A stretch of DNA of 64,000 nt from Wenyingzhuangia aestuarii (GTDB lineage: Bacteria; Bacteroidota; Bacteroidia; Flavobacteriales; Flavobacteriaceae). Of the stretch, positions 26,583-33,911 are shown piece after piece. The DNA lies in assembly GCF_011927765.1 (NCBI RefSeq), contig NZ_JAATJG010000005.1:1-64000 (forward strand). Reading direction: 5' to 3'. Below the pieces are notes generated by a model, which searched no databases, was not told the DNA's origin, and saw only the letters and a list, made by a program, of their open reading frames with translations. The translations under genes and the position numbers were made by a program. The first letter of the stretch is position 1. Every line of letters begins with the position of its first letter.

Positions 26583-26595
26583 AACTAGAATACCA

Positions 26596-26608
26596 TCCCA
26601 TTTTGGGA
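26596..26608. promoter_or_regulatory. TCCCA-N3-TGGGA palindrome, copy 1
   Basis: TCCCATTTTGGGA is a perfect inverted repeat with a 3-base centre. Its centre lies 132 bases before the ATG at 26734. It is a candidate enhancer or operator of the exopolysaccharide operon (see the matching copies at 33784, 38902 and 41954). Confidence 0.6.
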
Positions 26609-26636
26609 CAAAACAGAAAACATAAAAAACCTCAAG

Positions 26637-26654
26637 CCCTTTATAATCAAAGGG
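26637..26654 (+). terminator. Hairpin after the hybrid kinase gene
   Basis: CCCTTT (26637-26642) and AAAGGG (26649-26654) with a 6-base loop are extended by AA/TT after a mismatch. It is a weak terminator at best and could also be part of the regulatory region. Confidence 0.4.
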
Positions 26655-26663
26655 TTTGAATAA

Positions 26664-26680
26664 TGGCACTATTTAGGCTT
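26664..26680 (+). promoter_or_regulatory. Possible sigma-54 promoter of the exopolysaccharide operon
   Basis: TGGCAC followed by AGGCT gives GG at 26665 and GC at 26677 with exactly 10 bases between, the spacing needed by RpoN. The -24 half is perfect. The -12 half has AGGC instead of TTGC. It is 70 bases before the ATG and 62 bases after the palindrome centre. Confidence 0.45.
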
Positions 26681-26733
26681 ACTATAAAACAACAAGATAA
26701 TTTAATAGTAAATAACAACTAAATAGAAAAGCC

Positions 26734-27159
26734 ATGATGATTAAAAATATTTTTATTGTAGACGATGATATTTTTTATGCTAACATTTTAGAAAACAAAA
26801 TAGAGGCTGTTGGTTCTTACCAAATAGAAAAATTTCATACAGGTCAAGATTGTATCAACAATGCACACAAACAACCTGATATTATTTTCTTGGATCATTT
26901 TCTTGGAGATACCAACGGGTTTGAAGTTTTAAAAGATTTAAAATCTACCTATCCAGATATTCATGTTTTAATGTTATCAGGGCAAGAAGAGTTACAAATA
27001 GCTGTAAAAACACTTAAATATGGAGCTACCGATTACTTGATAAAAAACAGTGATGATACTCCTGAGAAATTATTACAAATTATAAATGATTGTGGGCAGT
27101 TAAACAAACTCAAAACTCAAAAGAAGAAAAAAAGAGGATTGTTAAATTTTATATTATAA
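26734..27159 (+). CDS. Single-domain response regulator
   Basis: This stand-alone receiver of 140-141 residues (two adjacent ATG codons, 26734 or 26737) has acidic pocket residues in IFIVDDDI, phospho-acceptor Asp54 (IIFLDHFLG), a Ser/Thr switch residue in MLSGQ and Lys in YLIKN. It has no output domain, only a basic tail KTQKKKKRG. It closely resembles the receiver of the sigma-54 regulator at 22270. It is the first gene of the exopolysaccharide operon, 4 bases before the Wza-like gene. It may relay phosphate from the hybrid kinase to the export machinery or act as a phosphate sink; this is inference. Confidence 0.88.
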   Translation: MMIKNIFIVDDDIFYANILENKIEAVGSYQIEKFHTGQDCINNAHKQPDIIFLDHFLGDTNGFEVLKDLKSTYPDIHVLMLSGQEELQIAVKTLKYGATDYLIKNSDDTPEKLLQIINDCGQLNKLKTQKKKKRGLLNFIL

Positions 27160-27163
27160 ACCG

Positions 27164-27877
27164 ATGAAACTATTTTTGATATTAACAACAACTCTGTTAC
27201 TATTCTCATGTAAGACCGTTAATTTGTTTGAAGGTCAAGAAACAGCACAAAATTTTGAATACCTAACACCAGACTCAGAACACATTCTGAAACCCGATGA
27301 TAAAATTTCTGTGAGTGTTTGGAACCATGATGATTTAAGTATAGGATCTTCTTTTAGTATTTACAATACCAACGAGTCTTTTGGTAAATGGGTCTTAATT
27401 AAAAAAGATTCTACAGCTACCATTCCTTATATAGGTAAAAGAAAAATTGCAGGACTAACCATTAAGCAAGCAGAAAAACAGGTGGAGCGTATATTATCAA
27501 AAAATATTCAAGATCCAATTGTAGAAATTAAAGTCTTAAATAGAGAAATTACCATTTTAGGAGAAGTAAAATCACCCGGTAATTATTTGTTAGAAAAAGA
27601 AAGATTCACTTTGGTAGAAGCTATTGGAAAAGCAGAGGGTATTAACTTTTACGGAAATGTAAAACGTATCAAAGTAATTAGAAACAACAACACCTTAATT
27701 GTCAACTTAAACAAGGTAAATCAACTTTCTCAAAAAAACATCTATCTACAAGCAGGAGATATTGTGTACATACCCTCTAAAAAAGGAAAACAAACCGATT
27801 TAAAGGCTCCAAGTATTATTCCTTTTGCCTCATTAATTACTGCTTTTGGAATTATTTACTCTGTGTTAAAAAAATAA
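27164..27877 (+). CDS. Wza-like polysaccharide export lipoprotein
   Basis: This 237-residue outer-membrane lipoprotein has a signal ending in LLFSC with lipidated Cys16. A poly_export domain follows (ILKPDDKISVSVWNHDDL, about 45-135), then an SLBB domain (EITILGEVKSPGNYLL, about 140-200), and a hydrophobic C-terminal segment (about 215-234) that would anchor or cross a membrane. It forms the exit channel for exopolysaccharide together with the Wzc-like protein encoded 2 bases downstream. It is shorter than E. coli Wza, as is usual in Bacteroidota. Confidence 0.92.
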   Translation: MKLFLILTTTLLLFSCKTVNLFEGQETAQNFEYLTPDSEHILKPDDKISVSVWNHDDLSIGSSFSIYNTNESFGKWVLIKKDSTATIPYIGKRKIAGLTIKQAEKQVERILSKNIQDPIVEIKVLNREITILGEVKSPGNYLLEKERFTLVEAIGKAEGINFYGNVKRIKVIRNNNTLIVNLNKVNQLSQKNIYLQAGDIVYIPSKKGKQTDLKAPSIIPFASLITAFGIIYSVLKK

Positions 27878-27879
27878 TT

Positions 27880-30138
27880 ATGTTAGAAATTCAACGACTT
27901 AAAAGATTAATTGTTCCTTTTGTAAAAGGATTGCCTATTATTATTGGATCCCTTTTGATAGCGTTGTTTATTGCTAAAAAAATAATTCAATACAGTGTAC
28001 CTCAATACCAAAGTATTGCCAAAATTAAATTAGATGATAGCAAAAACGGATTGTCTTCTAACAATTTATTTGAAGATTTTGATTTGTTTGCCAGAGAGCA
28101 TAAAATAGAAACCGAAGCAGAAGTTTTAAAATCATCATTACTTATAAAACAAGCTATTAACAAACTTGAGTTAGATGTATACTTATCTAGGATAGGAACT
28201 TTAAAAAAGACCAAATTATACAAAGAAACTCCCCTTTTGTTTACATACAACAAAAATAATTTTACAGCTTACGACAAAATATACACTTTAGTTGTTAGCT
28301 CTAATTCTGAATTTAAAATTTTTGAAGAAGACAGCAAAACAGTACTAGTAGAAGCTACTTTTGGAAAGCCTTTTTTAGTAAACAATTCGGAATTAACTAT
28401 AGATTTAAACACAAAGGTTCTTAACAACAAAAAATTAGATATAGTAGGAACTTACGAATTTGAAATTAGAAGCATAAACAAGTGGGCTAAAGTAATTAAA
28501 GAGCAATTAGATGTAAAAGCTGTTGACAAAGAAATTCCTATTATTAGAGTGGTTATGAAAACCGAATCTCCTGAGTTTTCTGCAGATTTTAGCAATACTT
28601 TATGCAACATTTACATTCAAGATTACATTTCTACCAAGTCTAAAACCGCAAAAAAAACATTGGATTTTGTAGACCAAAGAATGTTAGAAATTCAAAAAAT
28701 GCTATCCAAATCCGAAGACAACTTAGAAGCTTATAAATTAAAACACAAGGTTATTAACATTTTACAAGAAACCGAAACTGGAATAAGAGGTTTGTCTAAT
28801 TTACAATTGCAAGCTATTCAATTGGAATTAGAAGAAAAATCTATTATAGATTTAGAGGCTTATATTTCTTCTGGTGATTATTACGATGAAACCGCTATTT
28901 TATTTGGTTTTGGAGATTTAACCTTAACAGAATTGGTAAAAAAATTAAAATTGTTTTCTGATGAAAAAAAGGATTTAACACTTAAATACACAGAAAATCA
29001 TCCGAAAGTAACCAACACACAACAAAAAATTGATGATGTAAAAGACTACATTAAAGAAGCAATTACACAAAACAAAAGAAACATTAAAACCAAAAGGTTC
29101 GAAATTCAATCTAAAATTGATGTAATGAGCAAGCAGTTTGACGATGTGCCTACTCGAGAGCGTGAATTGCGTATGCTACAAAGAGATTTTCAGATAAACG
29201 AATCTGTGTATTCTTTCTTAGCCCAAAAAAAGTTAGAAGCTCAAATAGCCTCATCTGCATTAATCTCTTTTCATAGAATTATTCAAGAAGCTACCGTGGC
29301 TAAAAAACCTGTATCTCCAAACAAAACACTAATCACTTTTGTTTTAGGATTGTTAGGAATTTTTATCGGCTTATTTGCCGTGTATAGTCAAAAGTATTTA
29401 AAAGGAACCATTCAAGACAAAACAGATATTGAAAAACATACTGCAACTCCCGTTATTGGAGTTATTACAGATACTAAAAATCCACAAGAAATTAATTTGG
29501 GATTCACCACACTGGCAACAAATCTTAAATTAAAATCTAACGGTCAAAAACAGACTTTTTTAATAACCTCATCCATCAAACAAGAGGGAAAAACATACAT
29601 TTCGGAAAATTTAGCGCAAACCTATTTGGAAATGGGATACTCGGTTGCTACCATAGATATCAACCCTTATCACAAAACTCAAACCATAGAGCAAAGTTTA
29701 GAAGATTTGTTAACAGAAAAACAAGTTGTAAAAACACAAAACTACATCAGTATTGGCTTAACTGCAAAAGAGAGTAGCGGGACTAAAGTTTTGTCTCATA
29801 AAAACATGGAGACTTTAATTACCTCTATTCAGAATGCTTATGATATAGTTATTATAGATTCTCCTGGGTCTATTATTTCCATCAACGCATTAACCTTATT
29901 AAAATATTGCACAAAGTGTTTATACGTGGTTTGTTCTAACAAATCTAAAGTGCAATACCTAACCAACATAGAGAATATTAAAGAAGACTATAAGTACGAC
30001 AACATGGGAATTGTGTTTAACAAAGCTCCTATTTTAAGTAGTTATTCTGGAAACTTTTTTGGAGCACAATTGCACTACAAACAAACTCCAAAAGGGTTTA
30101 TGGCAAAAATTAAACATTACTACAAATACTACTCATAA
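27880..30138 (+). CDS. Wzc-like polysaccharide co-polymerase / tyrosine kinase
   Basis: This 752-residue inner-membrane protein has membrane helices at about 14-30 and 484-503, with a Wzz domain and long coiled coil between them in the periplasm. A cytoplasmic BY-kinase-like domain follows (about 530-720). Walker A is IKQEGKT (near 567) and Walker B is IVIIDSPG (near 657). The Walker A' motif, normally DxDxR, reads IDINPY near 593, so the second Asp is missing and catalysis may be weak. The C-terminus carries a Tyr cluster (HYYKYYS), the usual autophosphorylation tail. It controls chain length and export with the Wza-like protein. Confidence 0.9.
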   Translation: MLEIQRLKRLIVPFVKGLPIIIGSLLIALFIAKKIIQYSVPQYQSIAKIKLDDSKNGLSSNNLFEDFDLFAREHKIETEAEVLKSSLLIKQAINKLELDVYLSRIGTLKKTKLYKETPLLFTYNKNNFTAYDKIYTLVVSSNSEFKIFEEDSKTVLVEATFGKPFLVNNSELTIDLNTKVLNNKKLDIVGTYEFEIRSINKWAKVIKEQLDVKAVDKEIPIIRVVMKTESPEFSADFSNTLCNIYIQDYISTKSKTAKKTLDFVDQRMLEIQKMLSKSEDNLEAYKLKHKVINILQETETGIRGLSNLQLQAIQLELEEKSIIDLEAYISSGDYYDETAILFGFGDLTLTELVKKLKLFSDEKKDLTLKYTENHPKVTNTQQKIDDVKDYIKEAITQNKRNIKTKRFEIQSKIDVMSKQFDDVPTRERELRMLQRDFQINESVYSFLAQKKLEAQIASSALISFHRIIQEATVAKKPVSPNKTLITFVLGLLGIFIGLFAVYSQKYLKGTIQDKTDIEKHTATPVIGVITDTKNPQEINLGFTTLATNLKLKSNGQKQTFLITSSIKQEGKTYISENLAQTYLEMGYSVATIDINPYHKTQTIEQSLEDLLTEKQVVKTQNYISIGLTAKESSGTKVLSHKNMETLITSIQNAYDIVIIDSPGSIISINALTLLKYCTKCLYVVCSNKSKVQYLTNIENIKEDYKYDNMGIVFNKAPILSSYSGNFFGAQLHYKQTPKGFMAKIKHYYKYYS

Positions 30139-30139
30139 A

Positions 30140-31387
30140 ATGACCCCACGTTACCTAAAATACACCAAACATTTGTTTGCCTTTTTGGATCAAGGAATTG
30201 TTAGTGGTACTAACTTTTGTTTAGCTATCTTAATTACTCGTTTTAGTGGAGTAGCTACCTATGGTCAGTTTTCTTTATTCTGGATGGTCTACCTATTCTT
30301 ACAAGGGCTTTCTATTGCTTATATAGGACTTCCTATGCAAGTCTTGTCTCAAGAAAAAAAAGATAAAAACCAGTACCTAGAAAAAAGTATCCATTTATCT
30401 AACTATATTTTAATAGCGCTATTGCCTGTTATTTATATGGGAATGAGCATTTATACTTATTTTGATGAAAATCTAGAAAAAGGAACTTGGTTCTGGCTAT
30501 TTCCTATAGTTGTGGTACTGTTTATAAAACACGATGTTCATCGAAAATATTTTTATGCGAAGGGACAAAACAAAAAAGTATTATTCTTAGATATTAGTGG
30601 TTATTTATTTCAAACTCCGCTACTATTTTTAATATCGTTATACAAAACCGTTACAATCCATGAAATTGTAGCTACTCTACTAGCTTGTATACTGGTAAGT
30701 AATTGTACTTTTTACTTTCTTAAAGAAAAAAACAGCACTTCTTTTAGCACTAAAGAATTGCCTTATAAAGAAAACTGGAACTATGCAAAGCATTTACTAA
30801 CCACAACGGTTTTACAATGGTTTTCTGGGAACTATTTCATTATTATTGCGGCTTCTTTATTGGGTACAGGGGCTGTAGGAATTATTAAAATTTTTCAAAA
30901 TTTAATGGGTATTTTAAATGTACTATTCTCTACCCTAGAAAACATCATCCCTCCCAAAGCAGGATTTTTGTTTAACGAAGGAGGTAAAAAAGCCTTGTAT
31001 ACCTATATAAAAAAGGTAACCATTTACGTGGGTATGGGCTACTTGCTTATTTTATTAGCATTAAAACTATTTGGAAAAAATATAATTTCTATTATCTACG
31101 GATCGGAATACATTCAACATTCTTATTTAATAAACTATTTCATTGTTATTTATGTGTTTGTTTTCTTAGGAACCATATCACAAATTGTAATTAAAACATT
31201 GCGATTGAATTTTTCCATATTTATAGCTTATGTAATTACCATGATTACTACGGCTATTATTGCCACTCCACTAGTTAGTAACTACGGAATACTAGGAGTT
31301 GTCTATGGATTTATAATCCTACAAATCATGACCGTATCAACCTATATCATCACGCTAAACTTTACTAAAAAATGCATATCCGAATAA
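30140..31387 (+). CDS. Wzx-like polysaccharide flippase
   Basis: This 415-residue protein has about 12 membrane helices and is of the MATE/MVF polysaccharide transporter type. It flips lipid-linked repeat units across the inner membrane. The start at 30140 follows the wzc stop by 1 base; an upstream in-frame ATG at 30059 is inside wzc and would add a hydrophilic, non-homologous stretch. Its end overlaps the next glycosyltransferase by 16 bases. Assignment rests on topology and position, as Wzx sequences are poorly conserved. Confidence 0.87.
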   Translation: MTPRYLKYTKHLFAFLDQGIVSGTNFCLAILITRFSGVATYGQFSLFWMVYLFLQGLSIAYIGLPMQVLSQEKKDKNQYLEKSIHLSNYILIALLPVIYMGMSIYTYFDENLEKGTWFWLFPIVVVLFIKHDVHRKYFYAKGQNKKVLFLDISGYLFQTPLLFLISLYKTVTIHEIVATLLACILVSNCTFYFLKEKNSTSFSTKELPYKENWNYAKHLLTTTVLQWFSGNYFIIIAASLLGTGAVGIIKIFQNLMGILNVLFSTLENIIPPKAGFLFNEGGKKALYTYIKKVTIYVGMGYLLILLALKLFGKNIISIIYGSEYIQHSYLINYFIVIYVFVFLGTISQIVIKTLRLNFSIFIAYVITMITTAIIATPLVSNYGILGVVYGFIILQIMTVSTYIITLNFTKKCISE

Positions 31388-32487
31388 TACATATCGTACT
31401 TGGAAAAGGAAATCCTAACAGACAAAACGGAGTAAACAAAGTGGTAAACAGCATTGCTAACTGTCAGGCAGAAAACGGAATAGATACTACCTTATGGGGA
31501 ATTTCATTTAGCCAAGAACACAACTATCCAGAAAGAAAATACAAAACGGTTTTATTTAAGGATCATGCTCATAAATTTACAATTGATGAAAGTCTTTACA
31601 AAGCCATAGATCAACTAAAAGGAAGCAACGTAGTAATTCATATTCATGGAGCCTTTATTCCTCAATTTTATAAAATTGCCAAAAGGTTAAAAAAACACAA
31701 CATTCCCTATGTATATACTCCTCACGGAGCTTATAACCTAAAGGCTTTACAAAAGTCTAAATGGAGTAAATATGTGTACATAAAATTGTTTGAATCTTTT
31801 ATAGTGAACAATGCCAAGGCCATACAACTTTTAGGCTTTTCAGAAAAAAAAGGAACACTACGCTATTTTAAAAAAGCAAATATTACCATTATTCCTAATG
31901 GACAAAATTTAAATATAGATTTTTATAACGTACCTAACCACACAAAACTACACCTAGGTTTTTTAGGAAGAATAGATATTGAAACCAAAGGACTTGACAT
32001 ACTATTAACCGCTTTATCTAAATTTAAAACAAGCAACAATGTTCAATTACACATTATTGGTAGCGGCGGAGAAATGCAAGATTTACAAAAAATAATAACT
32101 GAAAAACAGCTAGAAGATTTGGTAATTTTAGAAGGAGCTAAATTTGACAAAGACAAGTTTAATACCTTAAACAATCTAGATGTTCTTTGCCTTACCTCTA
32201 GAAACGAAGGGTTACCAGGAGCAGTACTAGAGGCTGCTAGTGTGGGTACTCCCGTATTAATTAGCAAAGAAACTAATTTAGAAACCTATGTAACCAATCA
32301 TCAGGCGGGTTGGGTCTTAAAAGAAAATACTCCAGCAGAAATTGAAGAATCTCTTTTAAAAATAATGGACATCAAAAAAGAAAATCAACTAAGAGGGTAT
32401 AAAAAAAATGCACTTAAAATGATTGAAAATGATTTTGAATGGAATAAAATAATTAACTTATTACATCAAGTATATACTGCATCATAA
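31372..32487 (+). CDS. Glycosyltransferase family 4
   Basis: This 371-residue GT-B enzyme has an N-terminal acceptor half (starting IIHIVLGKGNPNRQNGVNKVV) and a donor half with LGFLGRIDIETKGLD (about 197) and the E-x7-E motif in RNEGLPGAVLEAASVGTPVL (about 285). It adds a sugar to the lipid-linked repeat unit on the cytoplasmic side. Its start overlaps the flippase gene by 16 bases. Confidence 0.9.
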   Translation: MHIRIIHIVLGKGNPNRQNGVNKVVNSIANCQAENGIDTTLWGISFSQEHNYPERKYKTVLFKDHAHKFTIDESLYKAIDQLKGSNVVIHIHGAFIPQFYKIAKRLKKHNIPYVYTPHGAYNLKALQKSKWSKYVYIKLFESFIVNNAKAIQLLGFSEKKGTLRYFKKANITIIPNGQNLNIDFYNVPNHTKLHLGFLGRIDIETKGLDILLTALSKFKTSNNVQLHIIGSGGEMQDLQKIITEKQLEDLVILEGAKFDKDKFNTLNNLDVLCLTSRNEGLPGAVLEAASVGTPVLISKETNLETYVTNHQAGWVLKENTPAEIEESLLKIMDIKKENQLRGYKKNALKMIENDFEWNKIINLLHQVYTAS

Positions 32488-32495
32488 GTTTGGCC

Positions 32496-33767
32496 ATGCA
32501 ACAAAAAGAATCTTACTTATTAAGAAATATTTCGGGGATATTAACCCTTATTTTATTCCTAAAGATTGGAGGGTATTTTACCATTACCGATGTAAAAATA
32601 ATTACTCAAATTTTTAAAGTCATTTCTCGTGTAGGGATGACAATAACCGTATTTTATATTTTAAAAAAACTACAATCATACGGTTGTATAGATTTGTTAG
32701 AAATTAAAAACTCCTTTGCTTTAGTTTTTTACAGCTTGTATCTCTTTTTAGGTTTTGTCTCTTTTACCTGGTCTACAGATCCTGCCTACTCTGCACTACA
32801 ATGGTTTATGACTTTTGAAAGTTTTGTATTTGTATATTATTTTTACAAAGTAGTCTATACAATCAACACTTATTATCCGGCTAAAAAAATAGATTTAACC
32901 AAACTATTCGTCAATGCCATTTTTCCTATCATCCTTATTTTTATTATTGGATCTTTTGCATTGCCTGATTATTTCTACAGAGAAATGCGTGGGGGTGAAG
33001 AAATTAGATTGGGCGGATGGATTATGAATCCTAACGAATTAGGAATGCTGTCTAGTATTCTAGGGGCTTTAGGTTATACCAGACTATCACATCATAAAAA
33101 AAAGTTCTACCCTATTCTTGTAATCATAAGTGCCTTAGTAATTCTAGGACTGACTTCTAGTAGATCATCTCTCATAGGTTTTCTTTTAATTTTAGGAATC
33201 CTAATCTTAAAATCCGACAATAAAAAACTAAAAATATCGATGGTAGTACTCATGGCAATGGTAACTCCTTTTGCCATTAAAACCATTATTTTTAAAGATG
33301 GAGGTGGTGTAGAAGAAGTAATGAGTATGACGGGTAGATTGCCTTTTTGGACAGCTCTTTTAAATGAAGGAATTGTAAAAGAACCTTTTTTTGGCTATGG
33401 CTTTATGCGTATTAATTACACCGATTATTTCCAGGGATTAAACACCTACCCTGGTAAAATGACACACAATACGTTTATGCAGGTCTTAATGAATTTGGGA
33501 TTTGTAGGATTGTTTATTGCCTTGTTTCAAGTATTTTTTACGTTCCGAAACTTTTTCATCAACAGAAAAGACAGTTACGCAAACTTTTTTATTGCCATTT
33601 CCATTCCAGTAATGATTAATTCTCTTACCGAATTTGGTGTTTTTGGTGATGCTAATTATGGAATTCTTTTTTGGCAATTTTTAATTTTTCTGTTCCTATT
33701 TAAAAACAGAAAATTTACAACAAGCTTAGAAAAAGCTCGTTTAAAAAAGTTAAAAACTCCTCTTTAA
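32496..33767 (+). CDS. Wzy-like O-antigen/exopolysaccharide polymerase
   Basis: This 423-residue membrane protein has about 10-12 helices and a large periplasmic loop with an RGGEEIRLGGWIMNPNELG region (about 165-185), as in the O-antigen ligase/polymerase (Wzy_C) family. It would join repeat units in the periplasm. A TTG at 32490 would add two residues; ATG at 32496 is preferred. It is the last gene of the first exopolysaccharide operon; a palindrome that could double as a terminator begins 10 bases after the stop. Confidence 0.85.
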   Translation: MQQKESYLLRNISGILTLILFLKIGGYFTITDVKIITQIFKVISRVGMTITVFYILKKLQSYGCIDLLEIKNSFALVFYSLYLFLGFVSFTWSTDPAYSALQWFMTFESFVFVYYFYKVVYTINTYYPAKKIDLTKLFVNAIFPIILIFIIGSFALPDYFYREMRGGEEIRLGGWIMNPNELGMLSSILGALGYTRLSHHKKKFYPILVIISALVILGLTSSRSSLIGFLLILGILILKSDNKKLKISMVVLMAMVTPFAIKTIIFKDGGGVEEVMSMTGRLPFWTALLNEGIVKEPFFGYGFMRINYTDYFQGLNTYPGKMTHNTFMQVLMNLGFVGLFIALFQVFFTFRNFFINRKDSYANFFIAISIPVMINSLTEFGVFGDANYGILFWQFLIFLFLFKNRKFTTSLEKARLKKLKTPL

Positions 33768-33777
33768 GCTTAAAATC

Positions 33778-33802
33778 ACAAAATCCCAAAATGGGATTTT
33801 GT
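33778..33802. promoter_or_regulatory. TCCCA-N3-TGGGA palindrome, copy 2, within a longer inverted repeat
   Basis: The 13-base core TCCCAAAATGGGA (33784-33796) is extended by ACAAAA/TTTTGT to 11-base arms. The core centre is 122 bases before the ATG at 33912. The longer hairpin may also terminate the wzy transcript. CCCTATATGGG follows at 33804-33813. Confidence 0.6.
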
Positions 33803-33870
33803 TCCCTATATGGGCTTCTTAAATTTTCTTATGCAGTTACAATCCCTGTATATACAAGCTATGGGCATTC

Positions 33871-33895
33871 TGGCATGTTATTCCTAATAAGGAAT
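33871..33895 (+). promoter_or_regulatory. Possible sigma-54 type promoter region of the 33912 gene
   Basis: TGGCATGTTATTCCT starts at 33871, 41 bases before the ATG. The -24 half TGGCA is perfect; the -12 half reads TTCCT instead of TTGCT. A small hairpin ATTCCT-AATA-AGGAAT (33880-33895) overlaps it. The stretch is similar to 38990-39008, which lies at the same distance before the 39030 gene. Confidence 0.35.
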
Positions 33896-33911
33896 AGCAT
33901 AAGAACGTATT

